From NCBI RefSeq assembly GCF_038502225.1, contig NW_027196926.1, forward strand, positions 1 through 64,000: a DNA stretch of 64,000 bases. The letters are read 5' to 3'. The translations under genes were made by a program, and so were the position numbers. Under the pieces are notes generated by a model. That model did not search any database. It was not told the DNA's origin and saw nothing but the letters and a program-made list of their open reading frames with translations. The DNA is from Cherax quadricarinatus (lineage: Eukaryota; Arthropoda; Malacostraca; Decapoda; Parastacidae). Below are positions 20,101 to 31,863 of the stretch, in pieces; the stretch's first letter is position 1; each line of letters begins with the position of its first letter.

Positions 20101-20379
20101 AGAATTTCTGGCAGACTAATCCTAATTCTTACAGACTAGTTAAAACTAGACGCAGGTTATGGAGTGCTGAATTTTAGTTATACATTAGTACAGAAAGAGA
20201 GGTAGCAAAAAATTTTTATAATTAGTGAAATTTATAGTAGAGAGCTTGCAAGCAACAAAAGAAAATATTTCAGTTAGTACAATTTTAAGTGTGTATTAAT
20301 ACTTGAATTAATTTAGTGTTCTGAAGTTAACTCTCTCCAGGTAAACTCCAGGTAACTGGGATTTCTAGAGTAGTTTCAA

Positions 20380-21330
20380 ACCAGTTCTATGATTTCAGGG
20401 ATAGTATAGTGTTGGTGTAGTTAAGTTTGGGAGATGGGGTGATTTTTAATTATAGCCCTAAATTGATTGGCAGACGGGGGACCTTTTGCTCGTTCGGGTA
20501 GTTAATTCCAGATCTTGGGGTCCTTTATATGTACTGCATTTTTGCATAAGGTGAGATGGACATGAGGGATGTTGAAGAGAGCTTTGTGCCTTGTGTTGTG
20601 CCTGTATGTTCTGTTGTAGCTATCAAGTAGAAGTTCGAGAGGAGGGTTTATATTGGAGTTTAATGTTCTATATATATACTAGGCACAGAATTATGCATGC
20701 ATATTTTGTATATTAAGCAAGTTCAAGGTCTTGAAGAGTGGAGGGGTGTGTTCATTATGAGTAGAGTTGGTGATCATTCACACAGCAGCATTTTTGTTGG
20801 GATATTAATGGTTTAAGGTGATTGGTTGTAGCAGATCCCCTTGCACAAATACCATTGGTGAAGTAAGGGTAGATTAGAGAGTGGTATAGTGTGTGTAGTG
20901 TTGTTTGGGGTTCATAGTACTGTATTTTAGAAAGGATGTCAACTGTTTTGGAGATCTTGGCTATATGTTGGGTGTGGGTTTTAGTCAAGGTGAAGACCTA
21001 GAAATTTGCCGTCAGTGTGTCTCGTAATGGGGAAACCATTGATTGGTATGTTAAGTTGATTATTTAAGGCTTTGTTTCCTAAAAAAACTGTAATAAGTTT
21101 TGTCTGTATTGAGAATGAATTTGTTGGTCGTCATCCGCGTAGATATTTTTAGTAGCTCGTTAACAGTATCACTAAGCATAGTCGGGTTTGAGTGGAAGAA
21201 GACATAACTAGTGTAATCTGTGAATAGGACTGGTTTAAGGAGATGAGATGTATCGGAGAAATCATTGATGTAATTGAGAAAGAGCAGAGGGCCAAGGACA
21301 CTGTTCTGTGGCACTTAGATGGCTACAGGC
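20380..21330 (-). pseudogene. LINE reverse transcriptase pseudogene
   Basis: Two minus-strand frames. 21314-21060 reads NSVLGPLLFLNYINDFSDTS and then FTDYTSYVFFHSNP, corresponding to the QGSVLGPLLF and YADDTS motifs; both catalytic Asp residues appear lost (TDYT). 20988-20755 reads HTQHIAKISKTVDILSKI and LYHSLIYPYFTNGI, the thumb region. Degenerate C-terminal coding continues to about 20380. A different family from the RTE copies, closer to jockey/CR1-type elements. Confidence 0.72.
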
Positions 21331-21769
21331 TGAATAGTCAAGGTTGTGCCATTTGTGGAGATGTACTGGCATCTGTTGCTAAGATAAGAGTTTAGGTATG
21401 TCCTCTGACATACAATTTGCATTCTTTAACAAAAGTACCACACACTAAGACAAACAAAAGTTCAGTTGCTTAAGGGGGTGTCAGGAAGTCCAGCAACTGC
21501 TCACACTAGTTATAATTAAATTTTTCAGATAACTGATCATTCTGAGCAGTTGATCATCATACAGTATTACTGTGTTTGTAAATATTTCTGTATGAAGGGT
21601 ATAAATCAGGGAGTAGAACCTAACCTAGTCTAACCCTCTCTGCTTCCATTGTGAGTGGAAACCATATAGTCTCTTCTTTGGGATTCTGAATGTGTATCTT
21701 ATATATCATGATACTCTTATAGGTCCCCTTTTTTGTTTGTTGTTGTTGTTGAAGTGGGTGTGACATTTC

Positions 21770-22550
21770 AAAACATTGCAGCCTTTGACTTCCTCAGTAA
21801 GTACTCACCCATTTGCAGTCGCTCACTTATCTGTGGTTGCAGGGATCGACTCACAGATTCTAGCCCTGGCTCTTAGCTTACCATTCTTCAGATTCACTCT
21901 CTTAGCCTTGTGGGTCATATCATACCTGTTCTTAAAACTGTGTGTGAAGCCTGTCTCCACCACTTTTTCCTCCAAGCTCATTCCATTTCCACACCAGTCT
22001 AAGACTGAAGAAATACTTCCTAACATCACTGTGGCTCATGTGTGACTTTAACTTCATGGTGTCCCTGAGTTCCTGTTTGTTGTCTCTCAAACAATCTCTC
22101 CCTGTCTACCTTATCAATTTCCCTGAGTATTTTATGTTATGTGTCATCCCTAGCTGTTCTTTCCTCCTGCATTATTAGGTCCAGTTGTGTAGCCTCTCTT
22201 CATAGTTTATGTCCCTTCAGTCTGGAACAAGCCTTGTTGCATACTTCTGTACTTGCTCCAGTTTCTAAACATGCTTTTTCAGCTGCAGCTTCCATACTTG
22301 TGCTGCATACTCCAAGATGGACCTAATGTATGTTGTAGAAAGGGTCCATAATGACATTGTTGAGATTCCAGAAGGCTGCTCTTAGATTTTGCAGATGAGC
22401 ATTGGCTGCAGTAGTTATCTGGCTGATGTGTGCTTCTAGCGTTATACTGGGCACTATTCTCACCCCTAGGTTTTACTTTGAGTGAAGTCTGCAGTCTCTG
22501 TCCCTCGAGACTTCCTGCACTGCTCCTGCATTCTTATGTTCTTATGTTAT
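21770..22550 (-). pseudogene. CR1-like LINE ORF2 C-terminal pseudogene
   Basis: Read on the minus strand with several stops: QITTAANAHLQNLRAAFWNL, then YATRLV-like, IDKVDRERLFERQQ and FSLRLVWKWNELGGK. These match the thumb and C-terminal region found in CR1-like LINE proteins. It lies just upstream of the second GPN2 exon, in the intron. Confidence 0.65.
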
Positions 22551-22599
22551 AAAATCCTTACATGTAAATATCTAATGTGCATATTCTTATCTTTCCTAG

Positions 22600-22714
22600 G
22601 CAGAATTATATGCACACCACTCAATGGTTCGTAATATTTTATTGGCACTGGACAAGAGTGATATCCGACTGTGTGCAGCTTACCTTGTGGATTCTCACTA
22701 TGCTAATGATCCAG
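22600..22714 (+). CDS. GPN2: GPN-loop GTPase 2, internal exon
   Basis: A 115 bp exon with acceptor ctttcctag and donor ccag|gtaaga. It enters in phase 0, directly continuing the previous exon (DFPGQ-AELYAHHSMVRN), and leaves in phase 1. It encodes AELYAHHSMVRNILLALDKS then DIRLCAAYLVDSHYANDP, matching the human VELCTHHGALRS ... LTAVHLVDSHYCTDP region. The next residues expected from the family (roughly AKFISVLLTSL...LPHVNVLSK) would need an exon of about 77 bp that I could not locate before 45313. Confidence 0.93.
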
Positions 22715-23539
22715 GTAAGAAAATCTTAAAGTGAAGAAATTTAACATTAGTTTTTCAATGAAGTGGTCACAGTATGTACTGTCTGTGGTAAACTAAAACA
22801 ATTAGTGTCATTATCCTTATATACAGAACTGCTTACCTTTGGAAGAAGGTGCTTGTGATATTTCATATGTGAAAGATAGTTTGTATCCATAGATAATATT
22901 AACATAAATTCAATAGCAAATTACTCAAAGAATTTCTTTGTTTTATAACTATCCACTTTTTTTATGCCACATTGGCCCCTTGCCAGAAAAGCAGAGAAAT
23001 ATACTGCATCCTTAGCCCCCAACCACCCGATTCCAGCTCTAATACATCTTGCAAGAAGAAACAGCTGAAATCAATCATTGAATCAAGGATTTCCCAACCT
23101 TTCCCTCTTCTTTCTTGGAAGCTTTCAATGTAAAGAGGAGAGAGAGCTTTCTATAATGAATGTGGGTTGTTTGAGAAGTGCTGGAATGAGTTTTAGGAGT
23201 GTAGGAGCTACATGGAGTAGTGTTGGTTGAGTAAACCAGTATAGGGGTAAGTTGTAGGTTTAGGTAAGAGAGTTGGAAAGGTGTGTTTGAAGTGTAGAAG
23301 AGAGCTGTAGAGGTATGCTAGAGCAGGAGGGGTACCTGAAGCTCACACTAACTCAGATTAAATAGCTCAGTTTACACAACAAGATGGCTCACCACATGTG
23401 TAAAATAAAATGGAAGTGATAAAGCCATAAGCAAGGGACAAACTAAATAGGCAAAAAATGGCCTTCTAATCAAATGCAATCAAACTGTTAGAAGTTGTAA
23501 GGTTGTTGGAGTGAGTTGTTGTAGTTTTTGCATGTGTTG

Positions 23540-23712
23540 TAGTGGTGTGACCCCTCAAGGGAGGTTCCTTGATGCTGGTGAGGGGCTCTTGATCCAGGGA
23601 ATTGGATCTGTGTTCCAGTTCCCTGAATTGAATCTGAATACCTTCCATCTCCCACCCTACAAGCACTGTATAATCTCTATGGGTTTAGTGCTCCCCCATG
23701 ATTATAATAATG
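23540..23712 (+). repeat. Interspersed repeat common in decapod sequence
   Basis: Contains cctcaagggaggttccttga, aggggctcttgatccaggga and tatgggtttagtgctccccc followed by a short (ATA)n tail. The reverse-complement core also appears near 13140-13170 beside an ATT run (agcactaaacccacaagggt). It behaves as a SINE-like or LINE 3'-end repeat. No coding potential. Confidence 0.5.
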
Positions 23713-23762
23713 TAGTAGTGTGAGAGTGAATTATTTGTATAGAAGAGTGTGGGAGTGTAATA

Positions 23763-26099
23763 CAGTGGACCCCCGGTTAACGATTTTAATCCGTGCAAGA
23801 GGGCTCATCGTTATGCGAAATAATCGTTATGCGAATGAATTTTCCCCATAAGAAATAATGGAAATAAAATTAATCCGTGCAAGACGCCCAAAAGTATGAA
23901 AAAAAATTTTTTTTTACCACATGAAATGTTAATTTTAATACACACAAACTGAAAAAGGCATGCACAATTAAATGACACTTACTTTTATTGAAGATCTGGT
24001 GATGATTGATGGGATGGGAGGAGGGGAGAGCATTATCTTCTTACTGTTTAGAAGGGGAATCCCCTTCCATTAGGACTTGAGGTAGTAAGTCCTTTTCTGG
24101 GGTTACTTCCCTTCTTCTTTTAATGCCACTAGGGCCAGCTTCAGAGTCACTGGACTTCTTTCGCACAAGATATCTGTCCATAGTGGCCTGTACCTCTCGT
24201 TCCTTTATGACTTGCCTAAAGTGTTTCACAACATTGTCAGTGTAATAATCACCAGCACGGCTTGCAATAGCTGTGTGAGGGTGATTTTCATCCATGAAGG
24301 TTTGCACTTCAAGCCACTTTGCACAGATTTCCTTAATCTTTGTAGTAGGCAACTTCTTCAATTTCTCTCTCCCCTCCTCTGAACCAGTTTCCTCAGGTCT
24401 GGCCTCTTGCTCTTGAAGTTGATCTATCAGCTCATCAGTGGTTAGTTCTTCATTGTCCTCCTCCACCAACTCTTCCACATCCTCCCCACTAACCTCCAAC
24501 CCCAAGGACTTTCCCAATGCCACAATGGATTCCTCAACTGGCACAGGATTCTCAGGGTTAGCCTCAAACCCTTCAAAATCCCTTTTGTCTACACATTCTG
24601 GCCACAGTTTCTTCCAAGCAGAGTTCAAGGTCCTCTTAGTCACTTCCTCCCAAGCCTTACCTATAAGGTTTACACAATTGAGGATATTAAAGTGATCTCT
24701 CCAAAACTCTCTTAGAGTCAGTTGAGTTTCTGAGGTCATTACAAAGCACCTTTCAAACAGAGCTTTTGTGTACAGTTTCTTGAAGTTGGAAATAACCTGC
24801 TGGTCCATGGGCTGCAGGAGAGGAGTGGTATTAGGAGGCAAAAACTTCACCTTAATGAAGCTCATGTCCCCATAAAGTCGCTCTGCCACGTCTGTAGGAT
24901 GACCAGGGGCATTGTCTAACACCAGGAGGCACTTAAGTTCTAATTTCTTTTCAGTTAGGTAATTTTTCACATTGGGGGCAAATGCATGGTGTAACCAGTT
25001 ATAGAAAAATTCCCTAGTGACCCATGCCTTACTGTTTGCCCTCCACAGCACACACAAATTATCCTTGAGGACATTCTTTTGCCTGAACGCTCTGGGAGTT
25101 TCAGAGTGATACACTAATAAAGGCTTCACTTTGCAATCACCAGTAGCATTGGCACACATCAACAAAGTAAGCCTGTCTTTCATAGGCTTATGTCCTGGGA
25201 GTGCCTTTTCCTCCTGAGTAATGTAGGTCCTGCTTGGCATTTTCTTCCAGAACAGGCCTGTTTCATCACAATTAAACACTTGTTCAGGTTTCAGTCCTTC
25301 AGTTTCTATGTACTCCTTGAATTCCTGCACATATTTTTCAGCCGCTTTGTGGTCCGAACTGGCAGCCTCACCATGCCTTATCACACTATGGATGCCACTA
25401 CGCTTCTTAAATCTCTCAAACCAACCTTTGCTGGCCTTAAATTCACTCACATCATCACTAGTTGCAGGCATTTTTTTAATTAAATCCTCATGCAACTTCC
25501 TAGCCTTTTCACATATGATCGCTTGAGAGACGCTATCTCCTGCTATCTGTTTTTCATTTATCCACACCAATAAGAGTCTCTCAACATCTTCCATCACTTG
25601 CGATCTTTGTTTCGAAAACACAGTTGAACCTTTGGCAAGAACAGCTTCCTTGATTGTCTTTCTGGTGCCCACAATAGTAGCGATGGTTGATTGGGGTTTC
25701 TTGTACAGCTTGACTAGGTCGGCTATACGCACTCCACTTTCATACTTATCAATTATCTCTTTCTTCATCTCTATAGTAATTCTTACCCTTTGAGGTGTAG
25801 GGTTGGCACTAGAAGCTTTCTTGGGGCCCATGGTCACTTATTTTCCAGAAACAGCACCGAAAATACTGTAATAATACGAAATATTCCGAGTGTATGCTTG
25901 GATGTTACCGCGGAGGCTGGCTGGTAAACAATGGGACGGGCGGCACATGTGAGGCTGGCTGAGGGCACATTGGACGCGTCTCGGACGAAAATCGGTGAGC
26001 GGGTTTTTAATCGGTATGCGCGGCAAAAATTTTGCGATAAAAGTAATCGTTATGCGGAAAAATCGCTATGTGATGCCATCGTTATGCGGGGGTCCACTG
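23763..26099 (-). mobile_element. Complete Tigger/pogo DNA transposon
   Basis: A 2337 bp element with inverted terminal repeats beginning CAGTGGACCCCCG at both ends and TA on each side (23761-23762 and 26100-26101). It holds one intact transposase gene. The subterminal sequences (gttaacgattttaatccgtg, gttatgcgaaataatcgtta) repeat the same motif. It lies in GPN2's intron, next to a minus-strand RTE 5' UTR fragment. Confidence 0.95.
24041..25837 (-). CDS. Tigger transposase, intact
   Basis: 598 residues, the usual size for Tigger/JRK-like transposases. It cuts and rejoins DNA at the element ends, in the nucleus. An N-terminal CENP-B/pipsqueak-type helix-turn-helix (about 17-70, with KKEIIDKYESGVRIADLVKL) is followed by a second Tc5/CENP-B DNA-binding domain (about 78-175, with GWFERFKKRSGIH). 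The DDE domain follows: NCDETGLFW (Asp191), LVLDNAPGHP (Asp308) and QPMDQQVISNFK (Asp345), i.e. a complete DDD set. An acidic stretch (about 460-495) precedes a C-terminal basic patch. Start chosen at MTMGPKK, next to the Kozak-like gtgaccatggg. Confidence 0.95.
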   Translation of the reverse strand: MTMGPKKASSANPTPQRVRITIEMKKEIIDKYESGVRIADLVKLYKKPQSTIATIVGTRKTIKEAVLAKGSTVFSKQRSQVMEDVERLLLVWINEKQIAGDSVSQAIICEKARKLHEDLIKKMPATSDDVSEFKASKGWFERFKKRSGIHSVIRHGEAASSDHKAAEKYVQEFKEYIETEGLKPEQVFNCDETGLFWKKMPSRTYITQEEKALPGHKPMKDRLTLLMCANATGDCKVKPLLVYHSETPRAFRQKNVLKDNLCVLWRANSKAWVTREFFYNWLHHAFAPNVKNYLTEKKLELKCLLVLDNAPGHPTDVAERLYGDMSFIKVKFLPPNTTPLLQPMDQQVISNFKKLYTKALFERCFVMTSETQLTLREFWRDHFNILNCVNLIGKAWEEVTKRTLNSAWKKLWPECVDKRDFEGFEANPENPVPVEESIVALGKSLGLEVSGEDVEELVEEDNEELTTDELIDQLQEQEARPEETGSEEGREKLKKLPTTKIKEICAKWLEVQTFMDENHPHTAIASRAGDYYTDNVVKHFRQVIKEREVQATMDRYLVRKKSSDSEAGPSGIKRRREVTPEKDLLPQVLMEGDSPSKQ

Positions 26100-26101
26100 T
26101 A

Positions 26102-26444
26102 CAGTGGAGTCGCCTCTTACAACACGCATGGCTTACGGAGGAAGAATTCTGTTCCACTTCCCCATGGAGATAAGAGGAAATAAACAAGAACAAGAACTAG
26201 TAAGAAAATAGAAGAAAACCCAGAGGGGTGTGTATATATATGCTTGTACATGTATGTGTAGTGTGCCCTAAGTGTAAGTAGAAGTAGCAAGACGTACCTG
26301 AAATCTTGCATGTTTATGAGACAGAAAAAAGGACACCAGCAATCCTACCATCATGTAAAACAATTACAGGCTTTCGTTTTACACTCACTTGGCAGGACGG
26401 TAGTACCTCCCTGGGCAGTTGCTGTCTACCAACCTACTACCTAC
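26102..26444 (-). mobile_element. RTE 5' UTR fragment, minus strand
   Basis: Matches the minus strand of the RTE 5' UTR: cgcctcttacaacacgcatg, gaagaaaacccagaggggtg, the TA-rich run, and one 50 bp unit (ggcaggacggtagtacctcc...aacctactac). The same arrangement is at 61590-61980. It ends at the TTAA of a piggyBac-type MITE (26445-26448). Its coding part is absent. Confidence 0.78.
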
Positions 26445-26448
26445 TTAA

Positions 26449-27243
26449 CCCTTTCAGGGTCCAAGGCCAAAATCTGAAGTGGTCACCACCAGTGTCCAAG
26501 AATTTAAAAAAAATTTTTGTTATTTTTTCTTATGAAATGGTAGAGAATCTTTTTGTGAAGGTAATAAAACAAAAAGTACGAAATTTGATGGAAAATTGAC
26601 GAAATTATGCTCTCATGAATTTTGATGTGTCAGCGATATTTACGAATCAGCGATTTTGCCGACTTTGACTCCCATTTTAGGCCAATTACATTATTCCAGT
26701 CGACCAAATTCTTAGCTATTTCACTAGTATTACTTCTATTCTATCGATTGAGCACAAGAAATCGCCAAGTCAACTGTTTCAACTACAAAATAAAGTGATC
26801 GGAAATTGGTAATTTGGCCAATTTAACACAAAGTTCAAAATATTCCAATTTCAAAATAGGGTCCAGAATAAACAATGTAGATATTCCTGGCACTAAACTA
26901 ACATTTCCTCTGTTCATTAGTTATGTTTTGAGGCTTTACAAATAAATTCCATTTTGATTTTTTATTCACATAATGAATTTTTATTCACACCAAAAAATAG
27001 AAGATTTACTGTTATGCAATATTGTAATAATTGTATAAATATCATCACCACATTTGTGAATGTATATTAGACCCACCAGCTGGCGTGTATTAGACATGTG
27101 AAGTCGTTTGTTTACTCTTGAACATCGGCAAAAATTTAACATTTCCGCTACTTTGAGCTCAGTTTCAAGAAATTTCCAGTGCTAAAACCAATCAAAATCA
27201 TGTCTATTTCTGTAATATGTATTCCATTCTATCAAATGAGACC
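26449..27243 (+). mobile_element. piggyBac-type MITE, right end lost
   Basis: Starts after TTAA (26445-26448) with ccctttcagggtccaaggcc. It carries the shared inner blocks (cttatgaaatggtagagaat, ccagtcgaccaaattcttag) and belongs to the same subfamily as the element at 1-1316. It stops abruptly at about 27243, where RTE copy D begins, so its palindrome-bearing end is missing. Confidence 0.8.
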
Positions 27244-29885
27244 AAGGGGTTTAGTTATAGGTAATACATATTTTAAGAAAAAGAGGATAAATAAGTATAC
27301 AAGATATGATGTAGGGCGAAATGACAGTAGTTTGTTGGATTATGTATTGGTAGATAAAAGACTGTTGAGTAGACTTCAGGATGTACATGTTTATAGAGGG
27401 CCACAGATATATCAGATCACTTTTTAGTTGTAGCTACACTGAGAGTAAAAGGTTGATGGGATACAAGGAGAATAGAAGCATCAGGGAAGAGAGAGGTGAA
27501 GGTTTATAAACTAAAAGAGGAGGCAGTTAGGGTAAGATATAAACAGCTATTGGAGGATAGATGGGCTAATGAGAGCATAGGCAATGGGGTCGAAGAGGTA
27601 TGGGGTAGGTTTAAAAATGTAGTGTTTGAGTGTTCAGCAGAAGTTTGTGGTTACAGGAAGGTGGGTGCGGGAGGGAAGAGGAGCGATTGGTGGAATGATG
27701 ATGTAAAGAGAGTAGTAAGGGAGAAAAAGTTAGCATATGAGAAGTTTTTACAAAGTAGAAGTGATGCAAGGAGGGAAGAGTATATGGAGAAAAAGAGAGA
27801 GGTTAAGAGAGTGGTGAAGCAATGTAAAAAGAGAGCAAATGAGAGAGTGGGTGAGATGTTATCAACAAATTTTGTTGAAAATAAGAAAAAGTTTTGGAGT
27901 GAGATTAACAAGTTAAGGAAGCCTAGAGAACAAATGGATTTGTCAGTTAAAAATAGGAGAGGAGAGTTATTAAATGGAGAGTTAGAGGTATTGGGAAGAT
28001 GGAGGGAATATTTTGAGGAATTGTTAAATGTTGATGAAGATAGGGAAGCTGTGATTTTGTGTATAGGGCAAGGAGGAATAACATCTTGTAGGAGTGAGGA
28101 AGAGCCAGTTGTGAGTGTGGGGGAAGTTCGTGAGGCAGTAGGTAAAATGAAAGGGGGTAAGGCAGCGGGATTGATGGGATAAAGATAGAAATGTTAAAAG
28201 CAGGTGGGGATATAGTTTTGGAGTGGTTGGTGCAATTATTTAATAAATGTATGGAAGAGGGTAAGGTACCTAGGGATTGGCAGAGAGCATGCATAGTTCC
28301 TTTGTATAAAGGCAAAGGGGACAAAAGAGAGTGCAAAAATTATAGGGGGATAAGTTTGTTGAGTATACCTGGTAAAGTGTATGGTAGAGTTATTATTGAA
28401 AGAATTAAGAGTAAGACGGAGAATAGGATAGCAGATGAACAAGGAGGCTTTAGGAAAGGTAGGGGGTGTGTGGACCAGGTGTTTACAGTGAAACATATAA
28501 GTGAACAGTATTTAGATAAGGCTAAAGAGGTCTTTGTGGCATTTATAGATTTGGAAAAGGCGTATGACAGGGTGGATAGGGGGGCAATGTGGCAGATGTT
28601 GCAGGTGTATGGTGTAGGAGGTAGGTTACTGAAAGCAGTGAAGAGTTTTTACGATGATAGTGAGGCTCAAGTTAGAGTATGTAGGAAAGAGGGAAATTAT
28701 TTCCCAGTAAAAGTAAGCCTTAGACAAGGATGTGTGATGTCACCGTGGTTGTTTAATATATTTATAGATGGGGTTGTAAGAGAAGTAAATGCGAGGGTCT
28801 TGGCAAGAGGTGTGGAGTTAAAAGATAAAGAATCACACATAAAGTGGGAGTTGTCACAGTTGCTCTTTGCTGATGACACTGTGCTCTTTGGAGATTCTGA
28901 AGAGAAGTTGCAGAGATTGGTGGATGAATTTGGTAGGGTATGCAAAAGAAGAAAATTAAAAGTGAATACAGGAAAGAGTAAGGTTATGAGGATAACAAAA
29001 AGATTAGGTGATGAAAGATTGGATATCAGATTGGAGGGAGAGAGTATGGAGGAGGTGAATGCATTCAGATATTTGGGAGTGGACGTGTCAGCGGATGGGT
29101 CTATGAAAGATGAGGTGAATCATAGAATTGATGAGGGGAAAAGGGTGAGTGGTGCACTTAGGAGTCTGTGGAGACAAAGAACTTTGTCCTTGGAGGCAAA
29201 GAGGGGAATGTATGAGAGTATAGTTTTACCAATGCTCTTATATGGGTGTGAAGCATGGGTGATGAATGTTGCAGCGAGGAGAAGGCTGGATGCAGTGGAG
29301 ATGTCATGTCTGAGGGCAATGTGTGGTGTGAATATAATGCAGAGAATTCGTAGTTTGGAAGTTAGGAGGAGGTGCGGGATTACCAAAACTGTTGTCCAGA
29401 GGGCTGAGGAAGGGTTGTTGAGGTGGTTCGGACATGTAGAGAGAATGGAGCAAAACAGAATGACTTCAAGAGTGTATCAGTCTGTAGTGGAAGGAAGGCG
29501 GGGTAAGGGTCGGCCTAGGAAAGGTTGGAGGGAGGGGGTAAAGGAGGTTTTGTGTGCTAGGGGCTTGGACTTCCAGCAGGCATGCGTGAGCGTGTTTGAT
29601 AGGAGTGAATGGAGACAAATGGTTTTTAATACTTGACATGCTGTTGGAGTGTGAGCAAAGTAACATTTATGAAGGGGTTCAGGGAAACCGGCAGGCCGGA
29701 CTTGAGTCCTGGAGATGGGAAGTACAGTGCCTGCACTCTGAAGGAGGGGTGATAATGTTGCAGTTTAAAAACTGTAGTGCAAAGCACCCTTCTGGCAAGA
29801 CAGTGATGGAGTGAATGATGGTGAAAGTTTTTCTTTTTCGGGCCACCCTGCTTTGGTGGGAATGGGCCAGTGTGATAATAAAAAA
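27244..29885 (+). pseudogene. RTE-like retrotransposon, copy D, damaged
   Basis: 5'-truncated RTE copy starting inside the endonuclease (RGLVIGNTYFKKKRINKYTR). A base loss near 27399 breaks the frame and a tga near 27453 follows. The frame is restored from 27496. A second single-base loss near 28168 (gcagcgggattgat in place of gcagccgggattgat) shifts the frame again. The RT part from 28191 to 29636 is open, with FIDLEKAYDR and FADD intact. The 3' UTR ends in gataataaaaaag. Confidence 0.88.
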
Positions 29886-29956
29886 GTATAATCTTTGGCA
29901 TGGTATCCTAGTTTTAGTTGCAATATTCTTTGTTATACTAAACATTAGATCAGATG

Positions 29957-30305
29957 ACCGTGTCCCGTAGCTCGATCACTAGTGCACTCAGCTCGTACAC
30001 TGAGGTCTGGAGTTCGAATGTCCGGTATGGCTGGAAGACATTAGGGATGTGTTTCCATAAAACACCTGCTGTCCCTGTTCGCCCATCAATATATAATGGA
30101 TACCTGGGTGTTAGTCGACTTGTGTGGGTCACATCCTGGGACAGAATTGACCTAATGTGCCCGAAATGCTCAGCATAACAAGGGTCTTTCTGTTTAGTAG
30201 TATGTCATTGTTGTCAGCTAGGCCTGTATTCCTTGTACATGTACTTGTAGAAATAAAGATATATTTTTATTATTATTATTATTTTTGTTATTATCATTAT
30301 CATTA
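29957..30305 (+). mobile_element. tRNA-derived SINE with LINE-like tail
   Basis: The head looks like a tRNA-derived pol III promoter: an A-box-like gtagctcgatcactagtgc (29968-29986) and a B-box-like ggagttcgaatgtcc (30008-30022). The body includes tgggtcacatcctgggacag. The tail, ccttgtacatgtacttgtag with aataaagat and an ATT run, resembles the 3' end of CR1/L2-like LINEs, including the one near 62740. The tRNA fold is not complete, so this is not a functional tRNA gene. Confidence 0.7.
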
Positions 30306-31140
30306 TTAATCTATAGATTTTTTATCTATTCTATGACTTTCTCAGCATCTTGTGTCCTGTATTTCTTCTTAGTTTTGTTTCTTTGTGTTGAAATGTTAGG
30401 ATATTGTCACCATTGTTATTTTCCATTGCCTGATGGGAGAGACTGATGTTATGTATTATTATTAAGACATTCCAATACATTACAGTTTTTTCCAATTTTG
30501 TCTTTACTTTTACGTCATCCTTTAATGTTTTGTTGCTTATTGTTTTATAACTTATGTGTTGGCTGAGGGCAAACATTTTCCTTGGCACACATCCTTTTTT
30601 TTCCATTGTAAACAAGCGATGTTTCCAGCATCTTTATGAGAACAGATGAAGTCCATTAAATCGGAAATTAATTTCCCAGCGAACCATAAAAATAATGGAC
30701 ATTTCTAGATTTAATGGACTTTATCTGTTGCTTTTGAGCATTGTCCAGTCACAGATTTTTGTCTCGTTAAATCTGAAATGCCTTAAATCGAGGTTTTACT
30801 GTATTTCTCAACATGAAAATAATTTCTTCAGGTTCCCTCTATTAATAAAAATAAATTTGATTAAGAAATGTGTAGCCAATTTCCTCATATCTGGGTTCAC
30901 ACTAACATTATTTTGTAAATATTTTCTAATATCATTTATCAAATACTGTATATACATTTTTTATAAATTTTTCTTTTGTGCATGCTTTTATCATAACTCT
31001 CACATAGACATCGATCATGAAATATGGACTTTTTATTTTTTATGATGGCCATTTTCATTTTACTTAGCACAAGACCACTTTATTTAAATTAAACAATTGT
31101 GCTCATTGATGAAAAAGACCCAATTAGTTCTTCCTTCATG
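30306..31140. other. Intronic AT-rich sequence, nothing recognised
   Basis: Apart from an ATT/ATC-rich run continuing from the SINE tail, I see no coding region, terminal repeat or RNA gene. The segment around 30695-30830 (taatggacatttctagattt, ttaaatcgaggttttactgt) hints at the end of a degraded pogo-like MITE, but no paired end is visible. It is part of GPN2 intron sequence. Confidence 0.4.
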
Positions 31141-31814
31141 AGGAAGGGAAGTTGAAAGTTAAGACACTTTTGCAACATCTCGTTATCTTTATTGTAGACG
31201 TTTCGCCATCCAGTGGCTTTATCAATACAGATTCTTGGACATAACAAGAAAACAGAAGAACTATATACAAAAGATGATGTAATTAGTCCGTCAGCCTTAG
31301 AGGTGGTGTTTAGAGCACCGTGGTTGTAGAGATTCTGAAGCAGAGGCAAGGAGACTGGTGCTTATGTAGGCGTCAGTGAATAGGGACGTGTAGCAGACGA
31401 GGGCATAGTCACTGGTTGGCGGGATTCCCCAGTGGAAGTAGGTCCTACCCAAATTGATGGGTTAGTTGTAGTAGCCTTGAAGAAGGTAATGTAGTTGTCC
31501 TCTGAATCACGATACCATGATGTTGCAGTGCCTGACAAGTTGTGCAAGACAGGTATACAATACCGACAAGATGAAAGTTAAGACACTTGTGCAACATCTG
31601 GTTATCTTTATTGTAGATGTTTCGCCACTGGGGAATCCCGCATACCAATGACTATGCCCTCGTCTGCTACACGTCCCTATTCACTGACGCCTATATAAGC
31701 GCCAGTCTCCTTGCCTCTGCTTCAGAATCTCTACAACCACGGTGCTCTAAACACCACCTCCAAGGCTGAGGGACTGGTTACCTCATCTTTTGTATATAGC
31801 TCTTCTGTTTTCTT

Positions 31815-31815
<1 letters not shown>

Positions 31816-31863
<48 letters not shown>

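Noticed and set aside
29957..30030. Possible tRNA gene
   Set aside because: A-box and B-box-like sequences are present, but the acceptor and anticodon stems cannot be formed convincingly, and the sequence continues into a SINE body with a LINE-like tail.
31816..31863. 48-base T run as a microsatellite
   Set aside because: It is the poly(A) tail of the minus-strand RTE copy E, bounded by that element's target-site duplication.
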